Below, one piece after another: positions 4,774 to 5,193 of a stretch of DNA of 5,193 bases. The stretch comes from Candidatus Bathyarchaeota archaeon. GTDB lineage: Archaea > Thermoproteota > Bathyarchaeia > Bathyarchaeales > SOJC01. Both the position numbers and the translations under genes were made by a program. Under the pieces are notes generated by a model. It saw only the letters and a program-made list of their open reading frames with translations, did no database searches and was not told where the DNA came from. The stretch lies in assembly GCA_030641425.1 (NCBI GenBank), contig DAOWHM010000128.1:1-5193 (forward strand), given 5' to 3'. Every line of letters begins with the position of its first letter. The first letter of the stretch is position 1.

Positions 4774-4962
4774 GTGGTAAAAGGGACAACGTCCTTCGGG
4801 AAACATGGGAAGAAACTTCTACATATTAAATGTAGAAGACGTGGTAGAAGAGCCTATCACGTGAGGAAGAAAAAATGTGCTGCTTGTGGATACGGCGTGT
4901 CTTCTACCCTAAGGAATAATTCATGGCAAACTAGAACTCTTCAAGGTGAAAGAACTAGATAA
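4774..4962 (+). CDS. rpl37e: Large-subunit ribosomal protein L37e (eL37)
   Basis: The 62-residue protein has the L37e pattern: N-terminal KGTTSFGKHGKK (family KGTPSFGKR), a basic zinc-ribbon core, YHVRKKKCAACGYG (28-41) and a conserved SWQ near residue 50. L37e is an rRNA-embedded 50S protein in archaea and eukaryotes. The ribbon normally has CxxC...CxxC. Here the second knuckle C35/C38 is intact, but the first reads C20-R-R-R23, so the second cysteine is Arg (CGT, one base from TGT). Zinc binding may be altered or lost, or this is a base error. The C-terminal tail (LQGERTR) is unremarkable. Start: GTG at 4774 has GGTGA 5 nt upstream and gives the family-typical MVKGT beginning. GTG at 4765 overlaps the lsm stop by 4 bp and the SD itself, and would add three residues. 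Confidence 0.95.
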   Translation: MVKGTTSFGKHGKKLLHIKCRRRGRRAYHVRKKKCAACGYGVSSTLRNNSWQTRTLQGERTR

Positions 4963-4966
4963 ACTG

Positions 4967-4973
4967 TTTTTTT
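4967..4973 (+). terminator. T-run terminator after rpl37e
   Basis: Seven consecutive T residues begin 4 bp after the L37e stop codon. Oligo-T on the non-template strand is the usual archaeal intrinsic termination signal. It would end the lsm-rpl37e transcript before the convergent ORF at 4996. Confidence 0.6.
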
Positions 4974-4995
4974 CTGCGCTCGTAAGATAGGTTTC

Positions 4996-5178
4996 TTAAT
5001 GCAGTGCAAAGTATTTCTTGTCAATCTTCACAAAGATAAGGGGACCTTTGCTGTAGGATAGCTGTCGTGCTTTCCGAAGAGTAATATTGATTAAATTGAC
5101 GAGTTTCTCCCTCTCGTTTCTCCAGCAGTTTCTGGACCCATTCGATCCGATCTCTAGTTTAAGTAGGTTTTCAGCCAT
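4996..5178 (-). CDS. Small hypothetical protein, possibly truncated by the right edge
   Basis: This leftward ORF encodes 60 residues from ATG at 5178 to TAA at 4998-4996. The middle is basic and helical (NEREKLVNLINITLRKARQL), followed by a strand-like PLIFVKIDKKYFALH, a plausible end of a folded domain. I recognise no family. No SD is seen ahead of the ATG, and the frame stays open upstream to the window edge (five more codons without a stop). It may therefore be the C-terminal part of a longer protein starting outside. It converges with rpl37e across 33 bp. Moderate doubt remains whether it is coding. Confidence 0.45.
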   Translation of the reverse strand: MAENLLKLEIGSNGSRNCWRNEREKLVNLINITLRKARQLSYSKGPLIFVKIDKKYFALH

Positions 5179-5193
5179 TATTGATGTTCCACA

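Noticed and set aside
4513..4806. Leftward ORF of 97 codons across lsm
   Set aside because: It is antisense to lsm and the L37e start, both secure by motif.
4944..4948. GGTGA near the end of rpl37e as an SD for a downstream gene
   Set aside because: No start codon or rightward open frame follows; a T-run terminator comes next.
1..5193. CRISPR array, tRNA or rRNA gene, insertion sequence or toxin-antitoxin pair
   Set aside because: No regularly spaced repeats, cloverleaf-like segment, transposase, terminal repeats or HEPN partner were found on reading both strands.

Overview
The window reads as an archaeal chromosome segment. Two adjacent genes encode an Sm-like (Lsm/SmAP) protein and ribosomal protein L37e, an archaeal/eukaryotic pair usually found together in archaea. 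AT-rich TATA-like boxes lie 35-50 bp ahead of several starts, Shine-Dalgarno sequences are of the GGTGA type, TTG and GTG starts are common, and the L37e gene is followed by a T-run. The gene mix would suit a TACK-type archaeon such as Bathyarchaeia, but that placement is a guess.

Layout. Positions 1-85 hold the possible tail of a rightward gene, overlapped by a doubtful small leftward ORF (76-363). A 135-bp gap with two perfect inverted repeats precedes a C_GCAxxG_C_C-family cysteine protein (498-962, +). It converges on a leftward block: a Pol-beta-type nucleotidyltransferase (981-1766), an AbgB-like M20 amidohydrolase (1861-3285) and an unrecognised 149-residue protein (3398-3847). A divergent promoter region (3848-3989) separates this block from a rightward block: a two-helix membrane protein with a C-terminal zinc ribbon (3990-4448), then lsm (4532-4768) and rpl37e (4774-4962). 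A small leftward ORF converges on L37e and may run off the right edge.

How the genes relate. Only lsm-rpl37e is a clear functional unit (RNA binding and ribosome), with the L37e ribosome-binding site overlapping the lsm stop. The amidohydrolase has its own BRE/TATA-like promoter and SD; the nucleotidyltransferase 94 bp downstream has no evident promoter and may be read through from it. No shared pathway is visible among the redox protein, nucleotidyltransferase and amidohydrolase.

I see no mobile element, CRISPR array, tRNA/rRNA gene or defence system. The points most worth attention are L37e missing one of four zinc-ribbon cysteines, a hairpin that hides the L37e SD against an anti-SD-like CCT run at the end of lsm, repeated TAGAAGCCTC motifs around the divergent promoter, and the paired inverted repeats ahead of the cysteine-rich protein.
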